From Lachnospiraceae bacterium (GTDB lineage Bacteria; Bacillota; Clostridia; Lachnospirales; Lachnospiraceae), in the NCBI GenBank assembly GCA_017634455.1, contig JAGBNK010000025.1, forward strand, positions 1 through 64,000: DNA of 64,000 nt, written 5' to 3'. The notes beneath the pieces are model-generated. The model had not been told where the DNA came from. It saw only the letters and a program-made list of their open reading frames with translations, and did not search any database. How positions within the stretch are numbered: position 1 is the first letter of the stretch; each line of letters starts with the position of its first letter. This document shows, piece by piece, positions 1 to 8,385 of the stretch. Made by a program: the position numbers and the translations under genes.

Positions 1-111
1 AGACTAACTATTAAAGAAAGTCAATAAAAATGTTTTAAAACAGAAATGTTTTGAATATAGCGGCGGTGACTATATCATCGCAATCAGTACATTGAAAATT
101 GCATGACAAAT

Positions 112-134
112 AGAGCATCAAGTAATGGTGCTCT
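112..134. repeat. Hairpin downstream of the IS110 transposase
   Basis: Inverted repeat AGAGCATC / GGTGCTCT around a 7-nt loop, 27 bp past the transposase stop. No T-run follows on either strand, so it does not look like an intrinsic terminator. It may belong to the 3' non-coding end of the insertion element; IS1111-group elements carry their guide RNA on that side. Function unknown. Confidence 0.4.
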
Positions 135-160
135 GACAAGAAGATATGATATTGGAATGA

Positions 161-1336
161 TTAGACGGATTCTATGTATTGTTGGCCAGAGGTTTCGAGT
201 TTATAAATGACTCGAACAAGCTTCTTTGCAGCATGGGATATGGCAACATAATAATGCTTGCCTTCACTTCGTTTTTTAGCCAAGTAAGCTTTAAAGGTTG
301 GATCCCATAGACATACGTAAGCAGTAGCATTATATAGTGCATAACGAAGGTATCTTGAACCGCGTTTTTCCATTCGAGAGTGACAGTTATCCAATTGACC
401 AGATTGATACGTTGAGGGAGACATCCCTGCAAAAGCAAGTATTTTATCGGGAGAATCGAATTGACTGAAATCTCCAATTTCTGAAACAATCATAGCTCCC
501 ATACGGTAACTGATGCCAGGTATACTAAGGATTGGGGAATTGATTTCATCCATAATGGTTTTAATTTCGGTTTCAATTTCTTCAATCTCAGAATCAAGCT
601 CACGGATAAGTTTAATTGTGTGCTTTAACTCGAGAGATTTTGCTGGCATATTTGAGCCTATGGAAGTTCTTGCAGCTTCTCTGAACATAAGAGCAGTATC
701 TTTGGTGTAATGACCTTTGGATGCTGTTTCTACAAGATTAGATAACCTTGTAAGATGAGCATTAGCTACGTGCTTTGCTCCAGGGAATTCATAAAGAAGC
801 TCATAAACAGAGTTCATATGAAGAGTTGGAACAAGTTTTTCTAGTTCAGGAAAAAGGATGCATACAAGACGAGAAACAGAAGCCTTGAGTTTTGCTCGTT
901 CTTTAACTTTATCAAAACGATAACGTGTTAGTGACTTGAGTTCTTCGTTATGGTACGATGTGTCTGAGTAGGACTTTAAGTTCACATCAGACATTAGCAT
1001 AGAAGCAATTGTACAGGCATCTACCTTATCCGTTTTCGTCTGTCTAAGGCTCAGACTTTTTCTGTACAGATTTGTATGTAGCGGGTTGATAACGTAGGTC
1101 GGCAAACCTTTATCAAGGAGATATCCGAGAAGATTGTAACTATAGTGTCCAGTGGCTTCTAGTCCTACTTTTACTTTAGAAACATCTTCCATAACGGATT
1201 CTATTTTCTGATAAAGTTCATCGAACCCATCGAGGTTGTTGGTGATGGTGAAGGGCTTAAAAAGAACTTCTCCATTAGAGTTTGTGATAAAGCAATCATG
1301 CTTATCTTTAGCGACATCAATTCCTACAAAAATCAT
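161..1336 (-). CDS. IS110-family transposase (DEDD, bridge-RNA-guided type)
   Basis: Full-length 391-aa transposase/recombinase of the IS110 family. The N-terminal RuvC-like domain shows the DEDD set: D7 in GIDVAKDKHD, E60 in GLEATGHYS, and D103 and D106 in KTDKVDA. The C-terminal Transposase_20 domain has the PGISYRMGAMIVSEIG segment and the PSTYQSGQ stretch, where the family's catalytic serine lies. The reading frame is intact and a strong AGGAGGT Shine-Dalgarno sits 7 nt before ATG, so the element may still be active. Members move without classical terminal inverted repeats and are guided by a structured RNA encoded in a non-coding end. The gene points away from citrate synthase, so its 5' non-coding end abuts that gene. 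Confidence 0.96.
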   Translation of the reverse strand: MIFVGIDVAKDKHDCFITNSNGEVLFKPFTITNNLDGFDELYQKIESVMEDVSKVKVGLEATGHYSYNLLGYLLDKGLPTYVINPLHTNLYRKSLSLRQTKTDKVDACTIASMLMSDVNLKSYSDTSYHNEELKSLTRYRFDKVKERAKLKASVSRLVCILFPELEKLVPTLHMNSVYELLYEFPGAKHVANAHLTRLSNLVETASKGHYTKDTALMFREAARTSIGSNMPAKSLELKHTIKLIRELDSEIEEIETEIKTIMDEINSPILSIPGISYRMGAMIVSEIGDFSQFDSPDKILAFAGMSPSTYQSGQLDNCHSRMEKRGSRYLRYALYNATAYVCLWDPTFKAYLAKKRSEGKHYYVAISHAAKKLVRVIYKLETSGQQYIESV

Positions 1337-1339
1337 ATA

Positions 1340-1520
1340 GGACCTCCTTAAGATAGTATTGATACTGTTTTAAGATCCACAGGGCTCCTTGTAATCGTAA
1401 CCTACTTCTTGATAAACCGTCATGCGGTAACTAACTGATTAACAAATGAACAAAGAGACTGTGGTTGGAGCCTTTTGAAAACCATCAAGTGGTAGGAGAA
1501 AAACACCAATCCACAGTATC
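1340..1520 (-). ncRNA. Candidate IS110 bridge RNA region
   Basis: This is the non-coding stretch upstream of the transposase, where IS110-group elements encode their bridge RNA (family knowledge). Read on the minus strand it opens with a long stem-loop: ACTGTGGATTGG (1517-1506) pairs with CCAACCACAGT (1468-1458) with one bulge, and an ACCA/TGGT hairpin is nested inside. A smaller ACCG/CGGT hairpin follows near 1425. A 5' stem-loop followed by further loops fits the known bridge-RNA layout. I cannot set the exact RNA ends or the target- and donor-binding loops without the insertion-site sequence. Confidence 0.45.
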
Positions 1521-1595
1521 TTAAAATAGCATAGTCGAACCTATAGAAAAGGTAAAGAAAGACTATGACTTTATATAATAGTAGGGAGAAAAATA

Positions 1596-2960
1596 ATGTC
1601 AGAAGAAAGATTTGAAGTAACACCACAGTTGGTAAAACTGTCTGAGTTATCTCAGAAGTCTTCATATATCAATCCAGATTTATATACTGAATATGATGTT
1701 AAAAGAGGTTTGCGTGACCTAAACGGTCGCGGTGTGCTTGTTGGTATCACAGAGATTTCAGAAGTTAACTCAACTAAAATTATAAATGGGGAAAGAGTAC
1801 CTTGCGATGGTGAATTATTCTATCGCGGATATAATGTACAGGAAATTGTCAAAAAGCTTCCTCTTGATTATCACTTTGGATTTGAGGAATGTACATATCT
1901 CCTGCTATTTGGCAAGCTTCCAAACAAGGAGGAGATGGGCGAGTTCTGTGATTTGCTTAGCACTTACAGATCTCTGCCACCAAATTTCGTTCGTGATGTA
2001 ATTATGAAGAAACCAAGTCAGGATATGATGAATGCATTGGCAAGAGGTGTACTGACACTTTATTCATATGATGAGAATCCTGATGATACAACACCAGCAA
2101 ATGTACTTCGTCAATGTATGCAACTGATTAGTATGTTCCCACTTCTATCGGTTTACAGCTATCAGACATACAGACACTATTACAATCTGGAAAGTTTGAT
2201 TATACATCCACCAAAGCCAGAATATTCCACAGCAGAAAACATTTTACACTGTCTGCGTGACGACTCTAAGTTCTCTCCATTGGAAGCTAAGCTTTTGGAC
2301 GTAGCATTGATTCTCCATATGGAGCACGGTGGTGGTAACAACTCTACATTTACTACTCATCTGGTTTCATCATCAGGAACAGATACCTACTCTGCTATTG
2401 CCGCTGCCATCGGTTCCCTAAAGGGTCCAAAACACGGTGGCGCCAATATCAAAGTTGTGAAAATGTTTGCGGACATGAAGGAAAATATTAATGACTGGAC
2501 CAGTGAGGAAGAAGTGGGTGCTTACCTGAAAGCCTTGTTGAATAAGGAAGCTTTCGACCATGCAGGATTGATTTATGGTATGGGACATGCTGTTTACTCA
2601 CTTTCAGATCCTAGAGCTGTTACATTCAGAGCCTATGTAGAAGCTCTGTCAGAGGAAAAAGGATATCAGAAAGAATTCGCACTCTACTCTCTCGTAGAGA
2701 AGCTTGCTCCACAAATCATTGCAGACAAGCGCAAGATTTACAAAGGTGTAAGCCCAAATGTGGATTTCTACAGTGGATTCGTATATCAGATGTTAGGACT
2801 TCCTTTGGAACTCTACACTCCGATCTTTGCCATCGCTCGTATTGCAGGATGGAGCGCACATCGAATGGAAGAAATATGTCACAACGGCAAGATCATGAGA
2901 CCTGCATATATGACAGTATGTCCTCACAAAGATTACATTCCTATGGAGGACAGAAAATAA
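1596..2960 (+). CDS. gltA: Citrate synthase
   Basis: 454-aa citrate/2-methylcitrate synthase family protein that condenses oxaloacetate with acetyl-CoA. In an anaerobe it probably feeds an incomplete TCA branch toward 2-oxoglutarate and glutamate. Family motifs are in order: HMEHGGGNNS near residue 241, GPKHGGAN near 276, GMGHAVYSLSDPRA near 328 (catalytic His), and NVDFYSG near 387 with the catalytic Asp, followed by the C-terminal IARIAGWSAHRME arginine segment. The start has an AGGGAG Shine-Dalgarno 7 nt upstream. The gene is monocistronic and ends in a strong terminator. The upstream IS110 end leaves little room for a native promoter. A TATAAT at 1574-1579 is probably too close to the ATG to serve. 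Confidence 0.95.
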   Translation: MSEERFEVTPQLVKLSELSQKSSYINPDLYTEYDVKRGLRDLNGRGVLVGITEISEVNSTKIINGERVPCDGELFYRGYNVQEIVKKLPLDYHFGFEECTYLLLFGKLPNKEEMGEFCDLLSTYRSLPPNFVRDVIMKKPSQDMMNALARGVLTLYSYDENPDDTTPANVLRQCMQLISMFPLLSVYSYQTYRHYYNLESLIIHPPKPEYSTAENILHCLRDDSKFSPLEAKLLDVALILHMEHGGGNNSTFTTHLVSSSGTDTYSAIAAAIGSLKGPKHGGANIKVVKMFADMKENINDWTSEEEVGAYLKALLNKEAFDHAGLIYGMGHAVYSLSDPRAVTFRAYVEALSEEKGYQKEFALYSLVEKLAPQIIADKRKIYKGVSPNVDFYSGFVYQMLGLPLELYTPIFAIARIAGWSAHRMEEICHNGKIMRPAYMTVCPHKDYIPMEDRK

Positions 2961-2973
2961 TTTCAAAAATCAC

Positions 2974-3010
2974 AAAAGGTATCAGCTGCTTAAAGCTGAT
3001 ACCTTTTTAT
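2974..3010 (+). terminator. Intrinsic terminator of citrate synthase
   Basis: Perfect 10-bp stem GGTATCAGCT / AGCTGATACC followed by TTTTT, 14 nt after the gltA stop codon. Confidence 0.9.
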
Positions 3011-3068
3011 TATCCTATTCAAAATTAATCTATTCTCATATGTTATAAGCATCCACTAGCTTATCATT

Positions 3069-3698
3069 TCATCTTCTATTAGCAATCACCAGCTTCACTC
3101 CTGAATAAATCAGATAAGCCGATACTAGAATCGACCCTATTCTATCCAGATATGAAGAAACAATAGATGCAGGCATTAGAATCACCGACAACAAAGATGC
3201 ACTCACACAGGTGTCCACCAGAGACTTAGCTCCGTAGAGTTTACCCTGAGCCCCCAATATCTCATTTCCATTTTTCTTGTACATTGTGGAGTATCTAATC
3301 CAGAAAAATATATTTACCAGCAATCCCAGGAATGCTATGACAAATGCTGGAATAACATTGCCCTTGTCCCTAGAAGCCAAGAAGCATGCCACAATTATCA
3401 TAAAGTTTCCACTGAAACACATAATAAATCCTACCAGACTATTGGCCCGTCGCTCCATCTCATCAATTCTCAAATCCTCATACTCTGGATGTCTGGTAAC
3501 ACGCACATAAGTGATAAATGATACTATTATGGCCATAAGTTCTGCACTTCTTCTGACAAAATCAGCAATCTGAGTGGAGCTATGACCAAATATCAATCCA
3601 ATTCCAAGAGTTATAGGTCCAGGGGAACTGAGAAGCACAGACGCCAACAAAGTCTTGTAGCCATCCTTCGAATATCTCTCTCTTCTATTATCCCACAT
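3069..3698 (-). CDS. CDF-like multi-pass membrane protein lacking the usual metal ligands
   Basis: 209-aa integral membrane protein with about six hydrophobic segments. Its pattern resembles the membrane domain of cation diffusion facilitators: a second helix with ADFVRRSAELMAI and a fifth helix with AKSLVDTCVSAS, placed where the family has its two (D/H)xxxD metal sites. Here those positions do not form the zinc-binding quartet, and there is no cytoplasmic C-terminal domain. It is therefore a divergent relative or an unrelated six-helix protein. It is the last gene of the operon and overlaps the preceding gene by 11 bp. Transport function is not established. Confidence 0.6.
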   Translation of the reverse strand: MWDNRRERYSKDGYKTLLASVLLSSPGPITLGIGLIFGHSSTQIADFVRRSAELMAIIVSFITYVRVTRHPEYEDLRIDEMERRANSLVGFIMCFSGNFMIIVACFLASRDKGNVIPAFVIAFLGLLVNIFFWIRYSTMYKKNGNEILGAQGKLYGAKSLVDTCVSASLLSVILMPASIVSSYLDRIGSILVSAYLIYSGVKLVIANRR

Positions 3699-4377
3699 TG
3701 ATTATTCCTCCATTTAAATAGAAGGCCGTAATAACCATAGCTGTGGTAAATGGACAAGTAATTGTATCACTTCCCTTTGGAGAATATAATTCAACCAAAG
3801 CACATAAAGCAGCTGCAGCAAAAATCATAATAACTGTTGGTATATTCCAAACTGTATGGCGTATGAGCAAAGAGATAACTATGCCTAAAGCTGCAAATGC
3901 AAACATAGCTATGCTGCCCTCCAAGCTTTTCTTCTTGTTAGGGCCTATTTTGATTTTACCAAAACGTTTGCCAACCAAAGCTGCTGCTGCATCCCCTAGT
4001 CCCCAGCTGTAGAAACTTGCCAATGCCAAAAATCTATCATTTAATCCGCCCCACATCAAAGCGGTAACCATAACAAATGATAATCCTGCCAAGAGCAGAC
4101 TCGCAGGCAGTTCTCCAGGTTCTCTGCCATTTATAAATTTGGTAAATTTAGGATTTCTATCAAGCAATAAAAGAATCGGGAATATACACAGCACAGATAT
4201 AATCATAGATACAATATCTGACTTATAATCATCAAAGGAAAATAGCCAAATAGCATATAATCCAAGAACAATCAGATGTAATGTCTTTCTAAAAATCTCA
4301 TTTGGCAATTTAACTTTCCAACGCAACAATGCCGCTGTTGACACACAAATTAACAGGTAAATCAAAATATTTATCAT
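3688..4377 (-). CDS. Polyprenol/diacylglycerol kinase-like membrane protein
   Basis: 229-aa polytopic membrane protein of the dolichol kinase/CTP-dependent diacylglycerol kinase/phosphatidate cytidylyltransferase-like group. The supporting segments are an N-terminal RKTLHL, GLGDAAAALVGKRFG near residues 120-134 and KKSLEGS just after it, which together form the family's conserved cytoplasmic nucleotide/lipid site. Members phosphorylate lipid alcohols. The substrate here is unknown; recycling of polyprenol or diacylglycerol is a reasonable inference. It starts 2 bp after the histidine kinase stop and overlaps the next gene by 11 bp, so all three are translated from one message. Confidence 0.8.
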   Translation of the reverse strand: MINILIYLLICVSTAALLRWKVKLPNEIFRKTLHLIVLGLYAIWLFSFDDYKSDIVSMIISVLCIFPILLLLDRNPKFTKFINGREPGELPASLLLAGLSFVMVTALMWGGLNDRFLALASFYSWGLGDAAAALVGKRFGKIKIGPNKKKSLEGSIAMFAFAALGIVISLLIRHTVWNIPTVIMIFAAAALCALVELYSPKGSDTITCPFTTAMVITAFYLNGGIINVG

Positions 4378-4379
4378 AA

Positions 4380-5864
4380 TTATTCTCCATCTATGCTAAT
4401 AACAAACCAAAAGTTACTTCCCTGTCCAGGATTAGAATCCACGCCGTAGGTGGCTCCATGCATTTCAAGTACCTTTTTCACAATAGATAGTCCTAAACCA
4501 GTTCCCATTACTGCCCGTTTATGTGCCTTGTCCACCTTGTAGTATCTATCCCATACATAAGGCAAATCCTTTGGGGCAATTCCAGCTCCAGAATCAATTA
4601 TTTCAATCTTCACTCTGGAATTGTGAACTGTTTGAACAACATTTACCCGCTTATTATCCCCTGTATAATTTATAGCATTATTTACCAGATTATATATAAC
4701 CTGATTCATCTTGCCTTCATCAGCACAAATCTCAATCTCTCTGTCATACTTGAAGTCAATAGTATAACCTTCCTGCTCCACCAGCTTATTATATCTTTGG
4801 AGCACTTCTCTGATACTCTCTGTCAGATTGTATCTGTGGCAATCCAACTCAATGGCACCAGCCTCAAGCTTTGACACATCCAGCATATCATTTACCAAAT
4901 TGGTGAGGCGCTCAGTCTCATCAATAACCACTTGCACATTTTCAGGATTATTCTCCCCTGGCAGATCTCTCATAACCTCAGAATAAGCCTTGATCATAGT
5001 AAGCGGAGTTCTCAAATCATGAGACACATTGGCAATGAGTTCCCGGCGCAAGTTCTCAGTCTTGCTCAGCTCATCCGCCGCATAATTCAAAGTCTCTGAC
5101 AACTGACTTATCTCCTTATAATCCTGTTCATTAAAAGAGATGTCATAATTGCCATGAGCCAGTTCCTGAGCAGAATCATTTAATCGCTCCAATGATTTAG
5201 AGATAGTTCTGGATGAAATCCAGGCAAGCACCAAAGCCACCACCAAAACCACTACAGTCACTACCATAAGCTCAAACTTAATAGTATGAACAGTGGCATC
5301 CACCGGTGTTAGAACCGAATTCACCATAAGCACATAATCCCCTGATGTTGTGCTTATAATCCTCACATAAATCACACTTTGAGCCATATCATTGCCACGA
5401 TTCTGTACAAATCCAGTGCGATTATCCATTGGAACCATATCCATATTCACCTGAGGATTATCCATCATTTTACGGCCTTCAAATATGATTTTAGTCTCTC
5501 CGCCAGCTGACTTGGCAGCATTATAATATTCTTCAAAGACTTCAATGGGCATGGCATTAAGCTGTCCTGAAGGATTGTATTCCGCACTATATGCGGAATT
5601 ACCGGAAGTATCCGTCACATTAATGGCCACATTTTTCTCAGATGCCAGATTCGTCAAATCCGACGCCTTGCTATTGCTAGATGCCATAATCTCATTGACA
5701 TCATCCATTATGCGCTCTGTCTCTAACTCCTTAATGTATACATATACATTTTTCAAATATACAACCTGAAAGAGCCACAATACAGCAATTAGAATAATGG
5801 CAAACAATTCAAAGGTGGCAAATATTTTCCACTTTAGGCTTATCTTCTTACTGCGTAACTTCAA
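4380..5864 (-). CDS. Membrane sensor histidine kinase (HAMP-HisKA-HATPase)
   Basis: 494-aa two-component sensor. An N-terminal transmembrane helix (about 13-35) is followed by an extracytoplasmic sensor region, a second helix around 200, a HAMP linker, an H-box (ANVSHDLRTPLTMIKAY, near 280) with the phospho-accepting His, an N-box (NLVNNAINYT), and G-boxes (DSGAGIAPKD, GTGLGLSIVKK). The sensor region holds an unusual Met/Asn/Asp-rich stretch (MDNPQVNMDMVPMDN), which might bind a metal or ligand; that is speculation. It overlaps the upstream response regulator gene by 17 bp, so the two are an obligate pair. Downstream lipid-kinase-like and CDF-like genes suggest an envelope or ion stress signal. 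Confidence 0.95.
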   Translation of the reverse strand: MKLRSKKISLKWKIFATFELFAIILIAVLWLFQVVYLKNVYVYIKELETERIMDDVNEIMASSNSKASDLTNLASEKNVAINVTDTSGNSAYSAEYNPSGQLNAMPIEVFEEYYNAAKSAGGETKIIFEGRKMMDNPQVNMDMVPMDNRTGFVQNRGNDMAQSVIYVRIISTTSGDYVLMVNSVLTPVDATVHTIKFELMVVTVVVLVVALVLAWISSRTISKSLERLNDSAQELAHGNYDISFNEQDYKEISQLSETLNYAADELSKTENLRRELIANVSHDLRTPLTMIKAYSEVMRDLPGENNPENVQVVIDETERLTNLVNDMLDVSKLEAGAIELDCHRYNLTESIREVLQRYNKLVEQEGYTIDFKYDREIEICADEGKMNQVIYNLVNNAINYTGDNKRVNVVQTVHNSRVKIEIIDSGAGIAPKDLPYVWDRYYKVDKAHKRAVMGTGLGLSIVKKVLEMHGATYGVDSNPGQGSNFWFVISIDGE

Positions 5865-6537
5865 ACCTATAACCTACTCCTCTCAATGTAACCAAAAACT
5901 CTCTGTAAGGACCCAGACTATTTCGAAGTAACTTCACATGGGTATCCAATGTTCTGTCCTCACCATAGTAGTCATATCCCCAGACTTCAGTAATAAGCTG
6001 TTCTCTAGTGAGAGCTATATTTCTATTTCTTACCATGTAAAATAATAAGTCGTATTCCTTTGGAGACATATCAACCCTTACTCCATCAACGGATACAGTT
6101 CGAGCTGTAAAATTCACTTCCAGGCCCTCATAGACAAATATATCTGCTGTATCTAAGTTATTGCCAGATGAATTTCTATTGCGATTTATAACCACATTTA
6201 TTCTCATCATAAGCTCTTTAGGTGAAAATGGTTTCATAACATAATCATCCACACCTACTTCAAAGCCATGAATCCTATCATATTCCTCTCCTCTTGCAGA
6301 CAGCATAATAACTGGAATATCCTTGATTTTCTTGATGGCGCCACAGGCAGAGAATCCATCAAGTTCAGGCATCATAACATCCATTATTATAAGGTCATAA
6401 TCATTTTCACGGCACATTTCCACAGCATCCATACCATTGGAAGCCTCATAGATTTCATAACCTTCAAACTCACCATATTTGCGGATGACAGCACGAATCT
6501 TGTCCTCATCATCCACCACCAATATCTTATCTGCCAC
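5848..6537 (-). CDS. OmpR/PhoB-family response regulator
   Basis: DNA-binding response regulator partnered with the adjacent kinase. The receiver domain has the acidic pocket (VVDDED), the phospho-acceptor Asp in DLIIMDVMMPELD, a threonine-position Ser in IMLSARG, and the conserved Lys in MKPFSP. A C-terminal winged helix follows (DLLFYMVRN, TREQLITEVWGYD, RTLDTHVKLLRN, VTLRGVGYRFE). I place the start at the GTG at 6537 because AGAGG lies 8 nt upstream; an alternative GTG at 6546 adds three residues. It overlaps the end of the small membrane protein gene. Confidence 0.94.
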   Translation of the reverse strand: MADKILVVDDEDKIRAVIRKYGEFEGYEIYEASNGMDAVEMCRENDYDLIIMDVMMPELDGFSACGAIKKIKDIPVIMLSARGEEYDRIHGFEVGVDDYVMKPFSPKELMMRINVVINRNRNSSGNNLDTADIFVYEGLEVNFTARTVSVDGVRVDMSPKEYDLLFYMVRNRNIALTREQLITEVWGYDYYGEDRTLDTHVKLLRNSLGPYREFLVTLRGVGYRFEVTQ

Positions 6538-6877
6538 AGTACTCACCTCTACCTTTTCTCAGTCCCATGGAGAACCATGACCATCCCACCAGGAATATAA
6601 TAATCATAGCTACATTTACATAAGGATTAATTGCAATTACCAAATCATTTACCATGCCCTCTATTCCAAATGCCAGAGATGTCAAGGCAAATAAAATTGT
6701 TCTCGGGAACAAAAAGTTGGCAAAACCAGCCTCATCTCTACATGTTACCATCTCTTCCTTTGCAACAAATGATGGTGGAATCTTGGCATCCTTTTTCATT
6801 CTAAAACCAATGAACATAAGATAGATTCCCAATAGAGTTACAACCACATCAAAAATAATCATAAAATCAAATTTCAT
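6527..6877 (-). CDS. Small uncharacterised membrane protein, first gene of the two-component operon
   Basis: 116-aa protein with three to four predicted transmembrane helices: one at the N-terminus (IIFDVVVTLLGIYLMFIGF), one around 60-80 and one at 90-110 (NVAMIIIFLVGWSWFSMGL). I do not recognise the family. The start at 6877 is supported by TGGAGA 7 nt upstream; a TTG at 6895 would extend the frame but lacks a ribosome-binding site. Its stop lies inside the start region of the response regulator gene, so it is co-translated with the two-component pair and may be a sensor accessory or target. Confidence 0.75.
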   Translation of the reverse strand: MKFDFMIIFDVVVTLLGIYLMFIGFRMKKDAKIPPSFVAKEEMVTCRDEAGFANFLFPRTILFALTSLAFGIEGMVNDLVIAINPYVNVAMIIIFLVGWSWFSMGLRKGRGEYCGR

Positions 6878-6910
6878 TCTACTATCTCCAAACAATTATA
6901 TTTTGAATTA

Positions 6911-6939
6911 ATTATATCTCTATGATTTTTCATAAGCAA
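6911..6939 (-). promoter_or_regulatory. Candidate sigma-A promoter of the two-component operon
   Basis: On the minus strand, TTGCTT (6939-6934) and TATAAT (6916-6911) are separated by 17 nt, and the -10 box lies about 34 nt upstream of the small membrane protein start. The -10 is perfect and the -35 is weak (3 of 6). Confidence 0.45.
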
Positions 6940-6986
6940 ACAAAATCAATGTATTTTTCGTGATAATTCACCCCTGTTACCATATT

Positions 6987-7014
6987 TTGACACCTCCACA
7001 TTTTTTCGTAAATT
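6987..7014 (+). promoter_or_regulatory. Candidate promoter for the cheY/cheX-like pair
   Basis: TTGACA at 6987-6992 and TAAATT at 7009-7014 with a 16-nt spacer, 85 nt upstream of the first ATG. A TATAAT at 7041-7046 is an alternative -10, but no good -35 matches it. Confidence 0.35.
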
Positions 7015-7099
7015 TTCAGTTATTTCATTTGAATAATAGATATAATTAGTGTAAAATTAGAAATGATAACATCATGCTTTTAATAAGGAGACAACATAT

Positions 7100-7477
7100 A
7101 TGGGATCTACTAAAAAAGTATTAATCTGCGATGATTCAATCATGGCAAGAAAGCAATTAAAAGATAATATTTCTCAATGTGGTATTGAAGTTGAGTTCAT
7201 TGAAGGAAATAACGGTCAGGAGGCTGTTGATTTATATAATCAGCACAAGCCAGATATGGTTTTTCTTGATATTGTTATGCCGGAAAAAGATGGCGCTACT
7301 GCTGCAAAGGAAATTCTTGATTCCGATTCAAATGCTATTGTAATTATGGCATCTTCTATCGGTACTCAGCAGCAATTGAAGAATGCTATTGAAGCCGGAG
7401 CCAAGGACTTCATTCAGAAACCCCTTGATTTAGAACAAGTCAAAAAAGTTGTTTTGGCACACTTAGGAGGAGAATAA
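7100..7477 (+). CDS. CheY-like single-domain response regulator
   Basis: 125-aa stand-alone receiver domain. The acidic pair is D11-D12 (CDDS), the phosphorylation site is D57 (VFLDIVMPEKDG), the Thr/Ser switch position is S85 in MASS, and the conserved Lys is K107 (IQKP). There is no output domain, so it should act by protein-protein contact, as CheY does. AAGGAG lies upstream of the ATG. One base separates its stop from the next gene, whose C-terminal half resembles CheX-type phosphatases, so the pair may be a phosphorylation/dephosphorylation module. No flagellar or chemoreceptor genes are nearby. Confidence 0.9.
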   Translation: MGSTKKVLICDDSIMARKQLKDNISQCGIEVEFIEGNNGQEAVDLYNQHKPDMVFLDIVMPEKDGATAAKEILDSDSNAIVIMASSIGTQQQLKNAIEAGAKDFIQKPLDLEQVKKVVLAHLGGE

Positions 7478-7478
7478 T

Positions 7479-8363
7479 ATGTTTTCACAATTCTTTGGAA
7501 GCTACCTCCTACGCAGAGAGGTAATCACATCTGAGCAATTAGCCGAAGCCATTGCCAAAGTCAACGAAGCACATATTAAGTTAGGTACTCTGGCTATTCA
7601 CTCTGGATACATGGTTGCTACTGAAGTTGATGAAGTATGTTATCTTCAGACTCGTGAAGATAAGCGTTTCGGAGAAATCGCTGTAGAAAGAGGATATCTT
7701 ACAGAAGAACAGGTTACAGAATTACTTCAAAACCAGACACCTTATTATCTATTATTAGGTCAATGTCTAGTTGATATAGGCGCAATTGATAATACAGAGC
7801 TTCAGAACTATATTATAGATTACGAATCAGAAAATGAACTGGTTGATGTAGATTTAAGCTATGAAAGCACAGATAAAATCAAGCAGATGATTGAGCGCTT
7901 CTTCGTAGTTGCAGAGCTTGAAGTTTCTGATTATAGCATAATGTATTTAGAATTGTTATTTAACAACCTGGTACGTTTTATTGGAGATGACTTCACTCCT
8001 CTCACACCATTCCCTTGTAGCGAATATCCTACAAATTACTGTGTAGCTCAGAAATTATCTGGACAAGTAAATTGCGAATCTCGCATCGATATGCCAAAGG
8101 AAGTTGCTATAGAATTCGCTTCAAGATTTGTAAATGAGGATTTCGAAGAATTTGATGATTATGTTCAGGCTTCTGTAGAAGATTTTATGAATCTGCATAA
8201 TGGTCTGTTTGTGGTTAATATGTCCAACAGCTACTCTGTTGAATTATCACTTGATCCACCAACAGTAGATGCCAACGATGTATTGGAATTAAATGATTCA
8301 ACATTTATCCTTCCAATCATCTACCCATTTGGAACTATTCATTTATTAGTTTCTCTGGGCTAA
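7479..8363 (+). CDS. MshEN-like plus CheC/CheX-like fusion protein
   Basis: 294-aa protein in two parts. Residues ~1-115 look like tandem GspE-N/MshEN modules (LGTLAIHSGYM, RFGEIAVERGYLTEEQVTELL, YYLLLGQCLVDIGAID), a domain that in MshE ATPases binds c-di-GMP and elsewhere mediates protein contacts. Residues ~130-294 resemble the CheC/CheX/FliY phosphatase fold, with ASVEDFMNLHNG near 231-242 and a SLDPPTV strand. The canonical ExxN active site appears here as ExxxN or DxxN (E234, D235, N238), so phosphatase activity is uncertain. It is translationally linked to the CheY-like gene and ends at a strong terminator. Domain assignments rest on pattern recognition only. Confidence 0.72.
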   Translation: MFSQFFGSYLLRREVITSEQLAEAIAKVNEAHIKLGTLAIHSGYMVATEVDEVCYLQTREDKRFGEIAVERGYLTEEQVTELLQNQTPYYLLLGQCLVDIGAIDNTELQNYIIDYESENELVDVDLSYESTDKIKQMIERFFVVAELEVSDYSIMYLELLFNNLVRFIGDDFTPLTPFPCSEYPTNYCVAQKLSGQVNCESRIDMPKEVAIEFASRFVNEDFEEFDDYVQASVEDFMNLHNGLFVVNMSNSYSVELSLDPPTVDANDVLELNDSTFILPIIYPFGTIHLLVSLG

Positions 8364-8385
8364 ATAATAATTATATTGATAAGCA

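Noticed and set aside
172-489. Other-strand and other-frame open frames overlapping real genes throughout the window
   Set aside because: They lack ribosome-binding sites and family similarity and are overlapped by strongly supported genes.
1574-1579. TATAAT just before gltA as its promoter
   Set aside because: Transcription would begin at about the ribosome-binding site, and no matching -35 is present.
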